A DNA stretch of 64,000 bases from Zanthoxylum bungeanum (taxonomy: Eukaryota > Streptophyta > Magnoliopsida > Sapindales > Rutaceae): assembly GCA_019454045.1 (NCBI GenBank), contig SKCR01051195.1:124001-188000 (forward strand). The letters are read 5' to 3'. The position numbers were made by a program, and so were the translations under genes. A model generated the notes under the pieces. That model did no database searches. It was not told the origin of the DNA and saw nothing but the letters and a program-made list of their open reading frames with translations. Shown here in pieces: positions 24,933 through 34,367 of the stretch (the first letter of the stretch is position 1; every line of letters starts with the position of its first letter).

Positions 24933-25123
24933 TTTATTAATTTTTTAATTTTTTTGTATTTTTCGAAAAAAATTTGGACTAAAAATAACACACAAACTAT
25001 AAACAAGATACTATTAACTATTCCCCACCCCCAAACCTAAATGAGACATTGTCCCCAATGTCTTAAACAGTAGAAGAAGAGTTTAGAAGATAGTACCTGG
25101 TTAGCTGAATTACTACAAGAAAA
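24933..25123 (-). other. A1 spacer between leader segment and LOG-like frame
   Basis: AT-rich, no frame. Contains ACCCCCAAACCTAAATGAGACATTGTCC at about 25027, a style often seen in Athila-type internal regions. It would be the 3' untranslated part of a LOG-like transcript. Confidence 0.4.
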
Positions 25124-25780
25124 TTAAAGGTTAAGATCCAGATTTATTCGACGCTTCTTACCACGATCATCATCGGACCATTTTATCTTTGAAATGATAG
25201 GGTCAACTTGTGGTTCATAGGCTATGAGTTGGTCAAGTAGATCTGGAGCAGACCTAGCAGTAAAAAGGAGTTCTTTCATAGGTTTTGACACGAACCCATT
25301 TCTCCGAGCATCATCAAGAAACACACAAAGAAAATCATAAAATCCATCAACGTTGAGCAGTCCAAGCGGTTTCTGGTGTATGTTCAGGTTCGCCCAAGAT
25401 AGAACTATAAAAATTTCCTCTAATGTGCCCAAGCCACCTGGCAAAGCGATAAAAGCATCAGAACGGTTAATCATTTCTACCAGTCGTTCAGACATACCTG
25501 ACACGATCAGTTCCTCTCCGTTTGATGGTTCAATCAGATTTGCCTCTGCCAAGGGTTTTGGGATGATTCCCAAAACATGACTGCCTCCTTCTTGTACGGC
25601 CTTTGAAACAATCCCCATTAGTCCAAGATTGCCTCTGCCATATATTAAGTGCATATTCATTGCAACTAAGACTCGACCCAATTCTTGTGCTGCTTCTATG
25701 TATTGTGGTTTAGCACCAACACTACTACCGCAAAATACACAGATGTTCTCAACTCGTCTTCTTGAAGTGGCTTCAATTTT
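25124..25780 (-). CDS. LOG-like cytokinin phosphoribohydrolase frame captured by A1
   Basis: LOG enzymes release active cytokinin bases from their nucleoside 5'-monophosphates in one step. About 218 residues are open, near the usual family length. Visible family marks are ENICVFCGSSVGA (the N-terminal CVFCGSS), HLIYGRGNLGLMG (usually YGGG), SHVLGIIPKPL, MSERLVEM (the family's MxxRKxxM with Lys replaced by Leu), SDAFIALPGGLGTLEE (PGGxGTxxE signature), and PLGLLNVDGFYD. Plant LOG genes have introns; none interrupts this frame, so the copy looks processed. No in-frame ATG lies upstream before a TAA at 25781-25783; the first internal ATG is at 25660. It is transcribed in the element's sense. Enzyme activity is doubtful. 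Confidence 0.82.
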   Translation of the reverse strand, partial: KIEATSRRRVENICVFCGSSVGAKPQYIEAAQELGRVLVAMNMHLIYGRGNLGLMGIVSKAVQEGGSHVLGIIPKPLAEANLIEPSNGEELIVSGMSERLVEMINRSDAFIALPGGLGTLEEIFIVLSWANLNIHQKPLGLLNVDGFYDFLCVFLDDARRNGFVSKPMKELLFTARSAPDLLDQLIAYEPQVDPIISKIKWSDDDRGKKRRINLDLNL

Positions 25781-25860
25781 TTATGTATTTCTTTCTCAAC
25801 TCTGGATGCCTTCAAAAGTGCAATGACGGGCTGAATTTATAATACCTGAAAAAAAAGGGT
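25781..25860 (-). other. Possible 5' exon edge or frameshifted start of the LOG-like frame
   Basis: Directly upstream a different frame stays open and reads VIALLKASRVEKEIHKKL, running past the start of the LOG frame. Further upstream the minus strand has a pyrimidine run ending in CAG at about 25847, like a 3' splice site. Either a one-base shift has split the original N-terminus, or an intron boundary was retained. I cannot decide between these. Confidence 0.35.
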
Positions 25861-26305
25861 GAGTAATAATAGCAGTAGTATCTTCCAAAGGAAGCTTGTT
25901 AGCTAAACAAAACAAAAGAAATCGTGAAAGGTCAAAAAGTCTGGATCTTGTCTTTGAAAATAAATATAATTACAAAAGAAAAGCAAATCAAAGAAAATAA
26001 TTAAGGTAACAGAAATGTGTACGCAATACGCCACTCGCTTAGTATAAATTCATTAGGATGTGTCTCAAGATTTCATTCCTTACTCAGCCATTGCTAATGA
26101 ATTGGTTCTTATCTTTATGATTGCCAAACACCATTCCTTCTGTCTTAAAATGCTCCGTTTGTGCTTTTCCCTACAAAACAACACACAAAATTAAAAATTC
26201 TAAAACATGAAATATGAAAACAAAAATTACAACAAATTGCATGGGTTGCCTCCCTACTAGCGCTAAATTTTTCGTCTTCAGCCAGACGTGACTGAAATCC
26301 ATCTA
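25861..26305 (-). other. A1 internal spacer
   Basis: No frame of note. AT-rich; the stretch GGGTTGCCTCCCTACTAGCGC near 26243 resembles junction text seen in Athila-type internal regions. Nothing else recognised. Confidence 0.35.
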
Positions 26306-27547
26306 TCAAGGTGGTTTCAGCGTCGTTTTGGATGTCCTATCAAAGACAATCCCATGAGCGTTGCTTTTAAAGGGTCTCTTCCAACGGTAAAGTGGCAAAA
26401 AGAGTTTTGTCTCATTCAGTGCTTGTGCCACCTTTTTAATCTTTGTTGCTCCAGTGATTCCTGAAAAGAAAGAAAGAAAATCAGGAGGTCTTGTATGGTG
26501 CTTGACTTGGAATGGGATTTCCATTCTGTCAAGCTTCTGATTAATATCTCTAAATTGTACTCCCCAAAACAGTGATGTTTCGCCTGAATTCACTGTATCT
26601 TTAATTTTATCGGACAATTGCTCCTCTATTTGCTCTGCTTCTTGCTCCACCTTTTCTTCACAGATGAATTTTAGAATCTCAGCATTCAGTTCTTCATCTG
26701 TCATCTGTGAAATACATGCTCCTGAAATATCAATGTGAGAATGTAAAGAAATGTCAGATTTTAGGTCTTCATCCTCTGATCTGAGTGAACTGATTGGCTT
26801 AGGTAGATCGTCTTCAAACATTAGTGAAAAGTATTCTCCAAGATCTGCATTCTGAGGATGGAAAGTTTCATCCTTCCTTGTTGGTGCAGTTAGTACAAGA
26901 AACTCAGCTTCTTCATCCTCGTCAGAGTCAGAATAATAAAAATCAAATTGAGACTTTGTTGGTGCAGGCTCCTGAACTGATACCTCTGATTCTTGATACT
27001 GCTCAGCCTCATCCTCTGTTATGATGTCATGATGAATCTCAGGATATTCGAAGGCTTCTTCAATATTATTTGAATTTGCTCCGTGAGATATGTGATTCAG
27101 GTTCTCTGTTAATTGTCTAACTTGATCTGTCATCCTTTGTATAGACGCCGCTTGACTCTGAATTTTTACATCAAATTGAGCTTCCCGTTCCTCGAACAAA
27201 TTTTTGAGCATGTGAATCAACTGATCTTCCTCTGATGGATCTGGTTATTGATGAAGATCGTAGATAGATGGTGGATAAGATGGAAAATGTGATGATTCTA
27301 CATACCTTGAATGATTCCAATAATTCTGCCACTCTGAAAGGTATATACATTGATCGCTCGAGTGGTTACCATCACATATTACACATCTCCCCATTTCATT
27401 CTGATGAGAAAATGTAGTGTTGCTTGGTTCTGGCTTCCAGTGATAGATGTTGGGCTGGACAACAGGCCTCAGAAAACTAGACTGTTGCTCCCGGATTTGG
27501 GGTGTATCTTCTTCTAGTAAAGCTTGTAATGTTTCAAAATGTTCCAT
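26306..27547 (-). pseudogene. A1 partial gag (Athila-like), one nonsense codon
   Basis: Starts at ATG 27547 (MEHFETLQALLEE). A zinc knuckle CVICDGNHSSDQC (CX2CX3HX4C) follows. A TAA at 27245-27247 interrupts, then the same frame resumes with PDPSEEDQLIHMLKNLFEER and a helical stretch QAASIQRMTDQVRQLTENL, both typical of the region after the zinc knuckle in Athila gag. The rest is strongly acidic (YYSDSDEDEEAEF) and ends in a basic tail (LYRWKRPFK) that I do not recognise. The capsid N-terminal domain is missing. Even if read through, it would not be a complete capsid protein. Confidence 0.65.
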
Positions 27548-27662
27548 TTTTTCAATCACTTGAACACAAAAGAAAGAAATAAAAAGTACAGATAATAAAA
27601 CAAAGAAAATTAGATACAAGTAAATTAAATAGCTTCAAAATTAATAACTCAAGAAAAATAAG

Positions 27663-27680
27663 TCCCCGGCAACGGCGCCA
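27663..27680 (-). other. A1 primer-binding site (aspartic-acid tRNA)
   Basis: The minus strand reads TGGCGCCGTTGCCGGGGA six bases after the LTR end. It is complementary to the 3' end of plant tRNA-Asp (CCCCGGCAACGGCGCCA). This primer is characteristic of Athila elements. Confidence 0.9.
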
Positions 27681-27686
27681 AAAACT

Positions 27687-29457
27687 TGACCGGCGTAAAC
27701 ACACACGTATAACGCAAGCGCACGTATCGTTCAAGTAGTATAAAAATATCGATCCCACGAGGACTTAATTCCTACTATTGTTATTTGTTTTTGATACTAT
27801 TTATTTACAAATATCTAATTGAGGGAGAAGTGAATGATTGCTTGAAATGATCTGCTTTGTAGATTTGCTAAATAAATAAAAAGACAAAAGAAAATACTAA
27901 GGAAAATAAAAGACTCAAAGATCTAGGGTTGTGAATCTTTCTAATATCTTTTAAAAGATGAAGTAGTTATATCATAGTTAGGTAAATTATTGAATTATTA
28001 ATCTGAAATACTAAATTATGTAAAAGCCTCTTCCGATGGTCATTTACAAATACCTAGTATAATCCAATTGAACCATATGTCTATGTCAATTAAATTACCT
28101 AGATTCATTAAGGTTAAGTTCCAATTATGACTACCCCCGCCCGACAAGTATATGTCTATCCTGTAAGGAAATCTATTAAAGGGTTATCTATCCTTAAGGA
28201 AGATCGTGGGTTGTTGAGACTAAGGTCTTAGACTTAAAATCCCTATGTCTAGTTCATTTTAAGTTTACCTAATCAATTTTATTAGTGATCAGTTAATAAA
28301 AAGCATTAAGATTATGACTCAACAAATAACTCTTTAATTACCCAAACTATAATCTAACCCTTTTTAAATCCGGTGATATTAGATTTAATCACAACCCTAG
28401 ATATTTAACTTAGTTACAACACATAACTAAAGCTGATATAAACTTAAAAGACAGAAAATGAAATTGCTGAAAAGTAATAAAAAGAAATGCTAAGGTAAAA
28501 GGAATTAACTTCTACTATTTACTATTTAGATATCTCCCAATAATATAATATATAATCTTGTGATATTTTAAACCAACCGTCCGGAATGGCGGTATCCTGA
28601 TTAAGTCAAATTCAAATATACCAGCCATAAGGCGGAACAGAAATATAAACTTAAACCAACCGACCTAGAATGGCGGTATATTTTATTAATTCAGATTTTA
28701 AATAGTTTATATATTATATTTTAAGGGAGATTAATCTAAATAGTAAAAGTAAAAGAATTACCTTATTACCTCAGCATGGTGAGGTTACTCCCTCATGGAA
28801 AAATAGAATTACTACTACGAAGCGTAAATAAAACTGAATAAAAGAAGCAAATAAGAAGAACTCTCTTTTATTTATAAGGATTTCAGAGGAAGAGGTACAT
28901 TTGAAACTAAAAATTCGAAATCTATTTATAGGCAAAAAAATCTAATTTTTTATTATTATTTTTTGATTTTTTATTATTTTATTATTTTTCTGATTTTTAT
29001 TTTTTTATTATTATTTTTTTTTGGATCGCTGAATTTTCGACACGTGGCATGGTGTGCTAAAAAAGACGGCTCGTTGAATCTTTGACACGTGGCATGGTGG
29101 TTAAATTACCAAAATACCCTCGGTGTCGGGACGCCCAAAATTACCAAAATACCCTTTTCGTCAAATTTCATATTTTTGCTCCAAATCACCTCCAGAATGT
29201 CTTGAAACTTTATTTTGGTGTCGGGATGCCCAAAATTACCAAAATTTGTGTCGGGACGTCCAAAATTACCAAAATACCCTTTTTGCCAAATTTCACCAAA
29301 TTTCACAGTTTTGCTTCAAATCACCTCCAGAATGTCCTGAAACTTTATTTATCTACAAAATAACACAAAACACATCAAAATATTCACAAAACTCAAGAAA
29401 CTATACAAAATATTAAGTTAAATGAGTGGGAAATAGTGATAGATTTACCACTCATCA
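27687..29457 (-). repeat. A1 5' LTR (complete, 1.77 kb)
   Basis: On the minus strand it begins TGATGAGTGG at 29457 and ends GCCGGTCA at 27687, directly before the PBS. It is the only full LTR copy of A1. Two imperfect copies of a unit with CCAAAATTACCAAAATACCC lie at about 29105-29280. S1 belongs to the same family. Confidence 0.9.
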
Positions 29458-30007
29458 TGTACGCAGAACCGGTTAAAGCCCTGTACCACCAAGACCAAAG
29501 TCTATCGATTATCGTAAGTATTAGCGATGTAAGTCTCAGGTTAAGACTATACACACCTACCTTGATTTCGGCCTCCCATAGACACATAGTCATAATACCA
29601 ATGAGACTCCGAGGGGTCTATCCAGAGCGAAGCTGTTTCCCGTACTATCGGTGAAACACGACCTCCTATCGCACTTGCATAAGTATCCGATACTTATATA
29701 TATGAGAACTATGCCGTTGTGCCCTCACAACGCATACAAGTGCAATACTAGCCTATTCTGCATTATCGATGTCTAGTCTCGATAATACTCCGGCTAGAGA
29801 TATTTAATGATTAATCCTTCGGGGACTGATACTGTCTCATATCATTCTCAATCCAGGAACTAATCATAGGGACCTCTCTTCATTTATATATCTATGGTGA
29901 TCTAATCACAAATGATAAGAGTGCAATTTCCTTGTCATATAGTTAATTTGCTACAACAGCACAATGATCTGTGCAAATAGTGACGCTATGGGTCATTTTG
30001 TCCAACA
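29458..30007 (-). repeat. C1 5' LTR, right part
   Basis: Resumes at 29463 the LTR interrupted by A1; 29458-29462 is the second TGTAC. It matches 12757-13300 of the other LTR and ends with TCCAACA at 30007, the start of the LTR on the minus strand. Confidence 0.9.
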
Positions 30008-30389
30008 TCAATATGTATCTGAAATCAAATATGACTAACACCCTATGTACTTTGAAAAGTAAGTCTCATTTCATAATGAATAAATAGAAAAATCAACTTG
30101 AAAATAGAATTGTCCACTCACTGATTTTAAGATCCGGTTGATGTTACTTCGCTTCATCGGAGAATGATGCGATTCCTACGATGATCTATAATCGACAAAC
30201 CCAATTAGAATATAAAGTATGAGATATGTTTCGAGGTTAGACTAAACTTCTTAATTCTACTAATCCATCACACCACCTGACGTGTTATGCTTGCGACTTT
30301 TCATATCACGCATATGTGCCTTAAGATGAAACTCTTAGGCCGGTCCTTAACATCCTGGAATAAAATTGAAATGTAACTAAAATTATCTT

Positions 30390-30720
30390 GTATCGCGTTA
30401 CGATGCCAGGTCTGGCGCGTTACGACGCCCTGTAAGCCGAGTTAGAAAGAGAGTAGGCTTTGTTGCACGTCACGACGTCAAACACTACACGTCGTGATGC
30501 TCAATTGATCACGTCTGAGGTAGAGCCTCTGTTCATTACGCATCGTGACGCTGCATGTTCTGCATCACGAAGCCCACACATGTTGATAAACCAGTGAGCA
30601 TCATCTGTCTCCGTGTCGCGATGCAAGTCTCTAGGCGTCGCGATGCTCACATTCCAGAAACGAATTTGGGAAAATTTCCATGTAAGCGTCGTGATGTTGA
30701 GTGTGTGGAGTCACGACGTT
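30390..30720. repeat. Cluster of GTCGCGATGC-like motifs in G1
   Basis: Many variants of CGTCGCGATGC and CGTCACGACGT within 330 bp, for example at about 30396, 30463, 30501, 30615, 30635 and 30690. They are spaced irregularly and lie on both strands. It is unusually rich in CpG for this window. Similar GCGTCGCGACGC motifs occur in S1 near 46545 and 46568. Confidence 0.6.
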
Positions 30721-31142
30721 AGGCCAAATTCAAGGCCTAACATCAACTCCACATGCCTAGTTTGCCCAAATACACTTCCCACACTTCCATACTACAATCT
30801 TTACTCAAACAACTCTTTAAACCTCAATATTAACCCTTATTAAACCAACACTCCTCAATCCAATTTAACTCTTTAATCTCATAACTCCAATTAGCTCAAC
30901 ACCTATTATTTCAAATGCTTGGATAATTCTTAATATAATTAATTTTCCATGCTCATTATGCCACTAAATGCAATCCCTAGTGTGTTACTAACATCAATAT
31001 GGCATTATATCATCAAAAATCCTCAATCCAAAATTTGGGTCAAGTTGCTCTTACCTCATTTCCTTTAATTTCCTTCATCCCTCAGGTCTTCCATAGTTTT
31101 TTTTTTCTTTTTCTTTGCTTGTTGTATGAGCATTGACATTTG

Positions 31143-31230
31143 TTTTCTCTTCTTTCCTTCCTATTTCTTCTTTCTTTCTTTCTTTCTTCTTCTTCTTCTT
31201 CTTCCTTCTCCTTCTTCTCCTTCTTACGTT
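31143..31230. repeat. CTT/CTTT microsatellite
   Basis: Pyrimidine-rich simple repeat, mainly TTTC and TTC units, about 90 bp, within G1. Confidence 0.85.
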
Positions 31231-31733
31231 TCTTTATTCTTCTCCAAATTTGAGGATTAGTAAATAGTGTCCCATATATAATAGGGGGCTAATTGGCTAA
31301 TTTCTAATATTTTATTTTGAAGAAAAAGTCAAAATTTATGAGAGAAATGTGGAATTCTCTAGATAGGTCTGTGGTTACTGTTTATTCGAGTTTTGAGTTG
31401 TATTTTGACCTACTTCTGTTTGGAATTTGGAAAAATATTCAACACAGAAGTTGTAGGTCTTGATCATAGCTTTTCGAAGATATAAAATTTATAAAAAAAA
31501 TGGAGTTTGTATGAGAAAGATATGGCCCAAATATGATGGGTTATTCAGAGGGGAACATCGTACCATTTCGTATCGGAATCTCGAAGAATTCACCGATTAT
31601 CCCTAGTGTCATTTCATGAGGGTATACGTGTCCAAACATAATTTATATTATGTATCACTCTTCCCGTAATATAATAGTAGTCAAGATTACCGATCGTTAC
31701 AGTCAAGCATCATGCCATTTTCTCATAAATGAC

Positions 31734-32462
31734 TTAAGGGTTATCTAACTCGCACATGTAAGCATCATCCCACTTTTTATTTTTCTCTTCTTTTTCCCTT
31801 AAATCCATTTTGAGCTCCATCTCATATTCCAACAATTTTCCCACTAGATCATCCAATTGCAAATTATTGTTTGATTCATTGATGGAGGATGTGCAAATCA
31901 TATATTCTTTAGGAAGTGACCTAAAAATCTTATTCAGTTGATCACTAGAGTCAATGCTTTTCCCTAAAACGCTATATTGATTCACAATCATTGTGAATCT
32001 AGAAATCATTTGCTCAATATCTTCATCGGCTTCCAATTTGAAGTTATCTAACTCGCACATGTACCGATTGATCTTTGACTCCTTGACATGGCTTGTGCTT
32101 TCATTGATCATTTTCAAAGAATTGTATAATTCATATGCATTTCCAAACTCTGAAAACTTGTTAATTTGACTCCGGTCAATTGTAAAAACGAGATGGTTGA
32201 GTGCCTTAGCATTCAGAGAGTCTTCAATGAAATCCTCATCGGTCCATTCAAAATGTGACTTTGGAAAATCCACACCATTGCTATTCTTCTTCATTGCCAT
32301 TCTTGTACCATTTGTGATCAATTTCAAGGATTGCATATCAACGGCTAGAAGGTAGTTCAACATCCTCATCTTCCAATAGCAATAATCAGTTTTGGTGTAG
32401 AAGAGAGGTCTAGTGGTTGAAAATCCCTCAGTAAGATTTGTTGAGTAGTTTGTAGAGGTCAT
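31734..32462 (-). pseudogene. C2 Copia gag, C-terminally truncated
   Basis: 242 residues from ATG 32462. It opens with FSTTRPLFYTKTDYCYWKMR, the Copia gag N-terminus, then FEWTDEDF, NAKALNHLVFTID, AYELYNSLKMINE, FRSLPKEY and the helical tail LEYEMELK. This is the plant UBN2-type capsid domain. Normal gag would continue to a zinc knuckle; here the frame ends MCELDNP, where CEL DN repeats an internal stretch (RYMCELDNFKLE). The 20-base repeat behind this lies at about 31741 and 32044 and marks the truncation point. Confidence 0.8.
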
Positions 32463-32502
32463 GATCTATTCTCAAAAGGTTAAGCATTTCTTGAGAAACT
32501 TC

Positions 32503-32514
32503 GCTCCGATACCA
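32503..32514 (-). other. C2 primer-binding site (initiator Met tRNA type)
   Basis: The minus strand reads TGGTATCGGAGC just after the LTR end, one base off the common TGGTATCAGAGC that pairs with initiator methionine tRNA. This is the usual primer of plant Copia elements. Confidence 0.85.
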
Positions 32515-32516
32515 AT

Positions 32517-34078
32517 TGAAATTACCTACAAGCGCACAACACATACAACTCTATACCCAAGAGAGGGGTAAATTGGGTAATGGCTTAATATTGCGAAAAT
32601 AAACATATTTATCCGTATGTAATATATATTTAAAGTTACCGAATAAATTATTCAATATCCAATATGAATAATTCATTCATATTTCACCTAAACATATTTA
32701 TTCGACATCAAATAACGACATAAATAAGTTAGAATCTTTTACCAAAATATTTTTCCGCAAAATGGCATAAAACGCGTTTTTGTCCGAACCGACCAACCAA
32801 CACACATGGGGGCTACTCAGGTCAGCTCCAATAGTGCTTGGCCAGTTCATGGGCTGCCCGAACAGTGACCAATTCACTGTTTGGATAGCGGACATCCAGT
32901 AAGCCCGAAACTCACCCGGTAACACCGTTTTTCGCCATTTTTTGCATATTTCAACTCCGAAACAATTTCCGGCAATTGTTCCAATGCCCAAAACACATCC
33001 AATACATTTATACAACATACCTTTCATCAACAAAAATACAGAAATCCAGATCTGATTTGGTAACTAAAAATATCATTTTTCATGCTTTAAATCCAATTTT
33101 TCAACATTAATCATATTAATACTTACGCCAACCAAAGTTACCACAAATAAAGAACTCAAGAACAATTCTGGGAGTTACAAGAGTGGTCATAACACTCTAA
33201 AATGGCAACAAGTCATCAAATGACAAAATTGAACTAATATTACACTAATATCATTCAATCTAACTTCACACTTGCATCTAGCCTCCAAATCCAACCACTA
33301 AATCAAAAAGCCCCAAACTCTAAGAAAGGAAGAAACCCTCGAACTATTCTAGATATTCAAGAACAAGAAACAAGCTTTCTAAGTTTAAGATTATTGAAGA
33401 TTACCTCAAAATCTCCTAATTTCCTTAAACTTTCTTCTTGATTTCTTCACTTTCTTCCTTGGTTCTTCAAGAAACTTTTGGGTGCTTTTTTCTTCAAAGG
33501 ATTCGGCCATGGATCTCTTATGAAAGACAAAACCAAAATTTTTTACTTTAAAACAAGCCAAAATTGAATTAGGGAGGGTATTTTAGTTATTTGGTCATTT
33601 TAATCAAATTAAATAATAATAAGCTTTAAGTTAATAAATCCAATTTGTAAACTTCAAGATTAATAGAATCATGCCACATTTAACCAATAATAATCAAGCA
33701 TATTACATAACAATTATGTAATATTGAAATAATTTAATTATCTAGATATTTAACATTTAAAAATCTAAATAATTAATTAATGCGATTATTATTATATATG
33801 TATTTTTATTTACATTAAATACCAAATACATATATTAATGACATGTGTCAAAGTCTCATTTGACAATTAATTAATTAATATATATCAAATCAAATCTTGT
33901 ATCAAATATAAATACACATTAATTATTAATTGATCGAAATGCCCTTAATGCATGTATTTTCGTTTAACCGTTTAAATAATTCGAATTAACTCATTTAATC
34001 TGGTGAAGTATTATGAATAATGTATATTACTCATAACGCGTTGCCCAAGTGCTCAATGAGTACACTTAATATTGTGAC
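32517..34078 (-). repeat. C2 5' LTR, U3 end missing
   Basis: Plus-strand text starts TGAAATTACC beside the PBS. The segment 33130-34060 resembles C4 LTR sequence from about 61830 to 62745 (AAGAACAATTCT, TGACAATTAATTAAT and GAGTACACTT-like blocks). The expected TGTTAGGG-type LTR start is absent, so the U3 end was lost at the junction near 34078. Confidence 0.65.
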
Positions 34079-34367
34079 ATAGATAAAGTTTTGAAAAGAT
34101 TAGAAATGGAAGATTCCAAAAGAGGTAATTTACCTACTTGTCATGGAATCAAATTATCTAAGAAGCAATGTCCATATACTTCTTCAGATAGAGAGCGTAT
34201 GAGTAGGATCCCTTATGCTTCAGCAATAGGATCGATCATGTACGCCATACTATGTACAAGACTAGATGTCTCTTATGCTCTTAGCGTAACGAGCAGGTAT
34301 CAGGCAAATCCTGGTGAGCAACACTGGGCAGCTGTCAAAACAATCCTCAAGTATCTGAGAAGAACTA
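34079..34367 (+). pseudogene. C3 Copia RT/RNase H region, 5' part
   Basis: Open from IDKVLKRLEMEDSKRGN through ERMSRIPYASAIGSIMYA and SRYQANPGEQHWAAVK to KYLRRT. This is the region joining RT to RNase H in plant Copia pol. The left end has no start and begins at a break with C2. The right end is cut by T2. Reading continues at 44583 as TKDVFLKYG once T2 and one AACTA copy are ignored. Confidence 0.88.
34363..34367. other. T2 target-site duplication, left copy
   Basis: AACTA directly left of the T2 LTR start TGTAGGCACTG; the right copy is at 44583-44587. Confidence 0.93.

Larger units (their letters stand above)
20546..29457 (-). mobile_element. A1: Athila-like non-autonomous element with LOG-like frame
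   Basis: 8.9 kb inserted in the C1 LTR and flanked by TGTAC at 20541-20545 and 29458-29462. Read on the minus strand: 5' LTR (27687-29457), PBS for aspartic-acid tRNA (27663-27680), partial gag (26306-27547), LOG-like frame (25124-25780), a segment of Tat leader (24556-24932), polypurine tract (23400-23412), and 3' LTR (21764-23399). Instead of the expected LTR end, the left side continues with an inverted 1.2 kb copy of the U3 end (20546-21763). No protease, RT, RNase H or integrase is present, so it must have moved with enzymes from another element. The Athila-like call rests on the PBS and the gag zinc region. Confidence 0.85.
11258..30007 (-). mobile_element. C1: decayed Ty1/Copia element, carrying nested A1
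   Basis: Two LTR copies of about 2.04 kb (11258-13300 and 19052-30007, the second opened by A1) face the same way. A polypurine tract abuts the left LTR at 13301, so the element runs right to left with its 3' LTR on the left. Between the LTRs are scattered Copia integrase, RT and RNase H relics full of stops. Two things do not fit: the flanks (AACAA and TCAAT) do not match as a target duplication, and no tRNA-like PBS is seen beside the right LTR at 19051. The unit may be recombinant or heavily rearranged. Confidence 0.75.
30008..31701 (-). repeat. G1 Gypsy-type LTR, right part
   Basis: No gene. On the minus strand it starts TGTAACGATCGGT at 31701, like the TGTAACGA starts of plant Tekay/Del-type LTRs. 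The tract 31360-31550 has sequence of the kind common in such LTRs (TTGACCTACTTCTGTTTGG, AGAAGTTGTAGGTCTTGAT). It also holds a CTT-rich run (31143-31230) and a GC-rich motif cluster (30390-30720). I read it as the U3 side of an LTR split by C1. No search was done to confirm the family. Confidence 0.5.
31734..34078 (-). mobile_element. C2: truncated Ty1/Copia element (gag, PBS, partial LTR)
   Basis: Reads right to left: LTR (32517 to about 34078, lacking its U3 start), PBS (32503-32514) and gag (31734-32462). Pol and 3' LTR are absent. The left end meets G1 and the right end joins a plus-strand Copia (C3) without a recognisable LTR terminus, so both ends are broken. Its LTR resembles the inner part of the C4 LTR (about 61800-62745), so C2 and C4 are related. 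Confidence 0.78.

Noticed and set aside
27663..27680. tRNA-Asp-like sequence
   Set aside because: Only the 18-base 3' end is present, directly beside an LTR; it is a primer-binding site, not a tRNA gene.
32698..33033. 111-residue minus-strand frame
   Set aside because: Inside the C2 LTR, without motifs; a chance frame.
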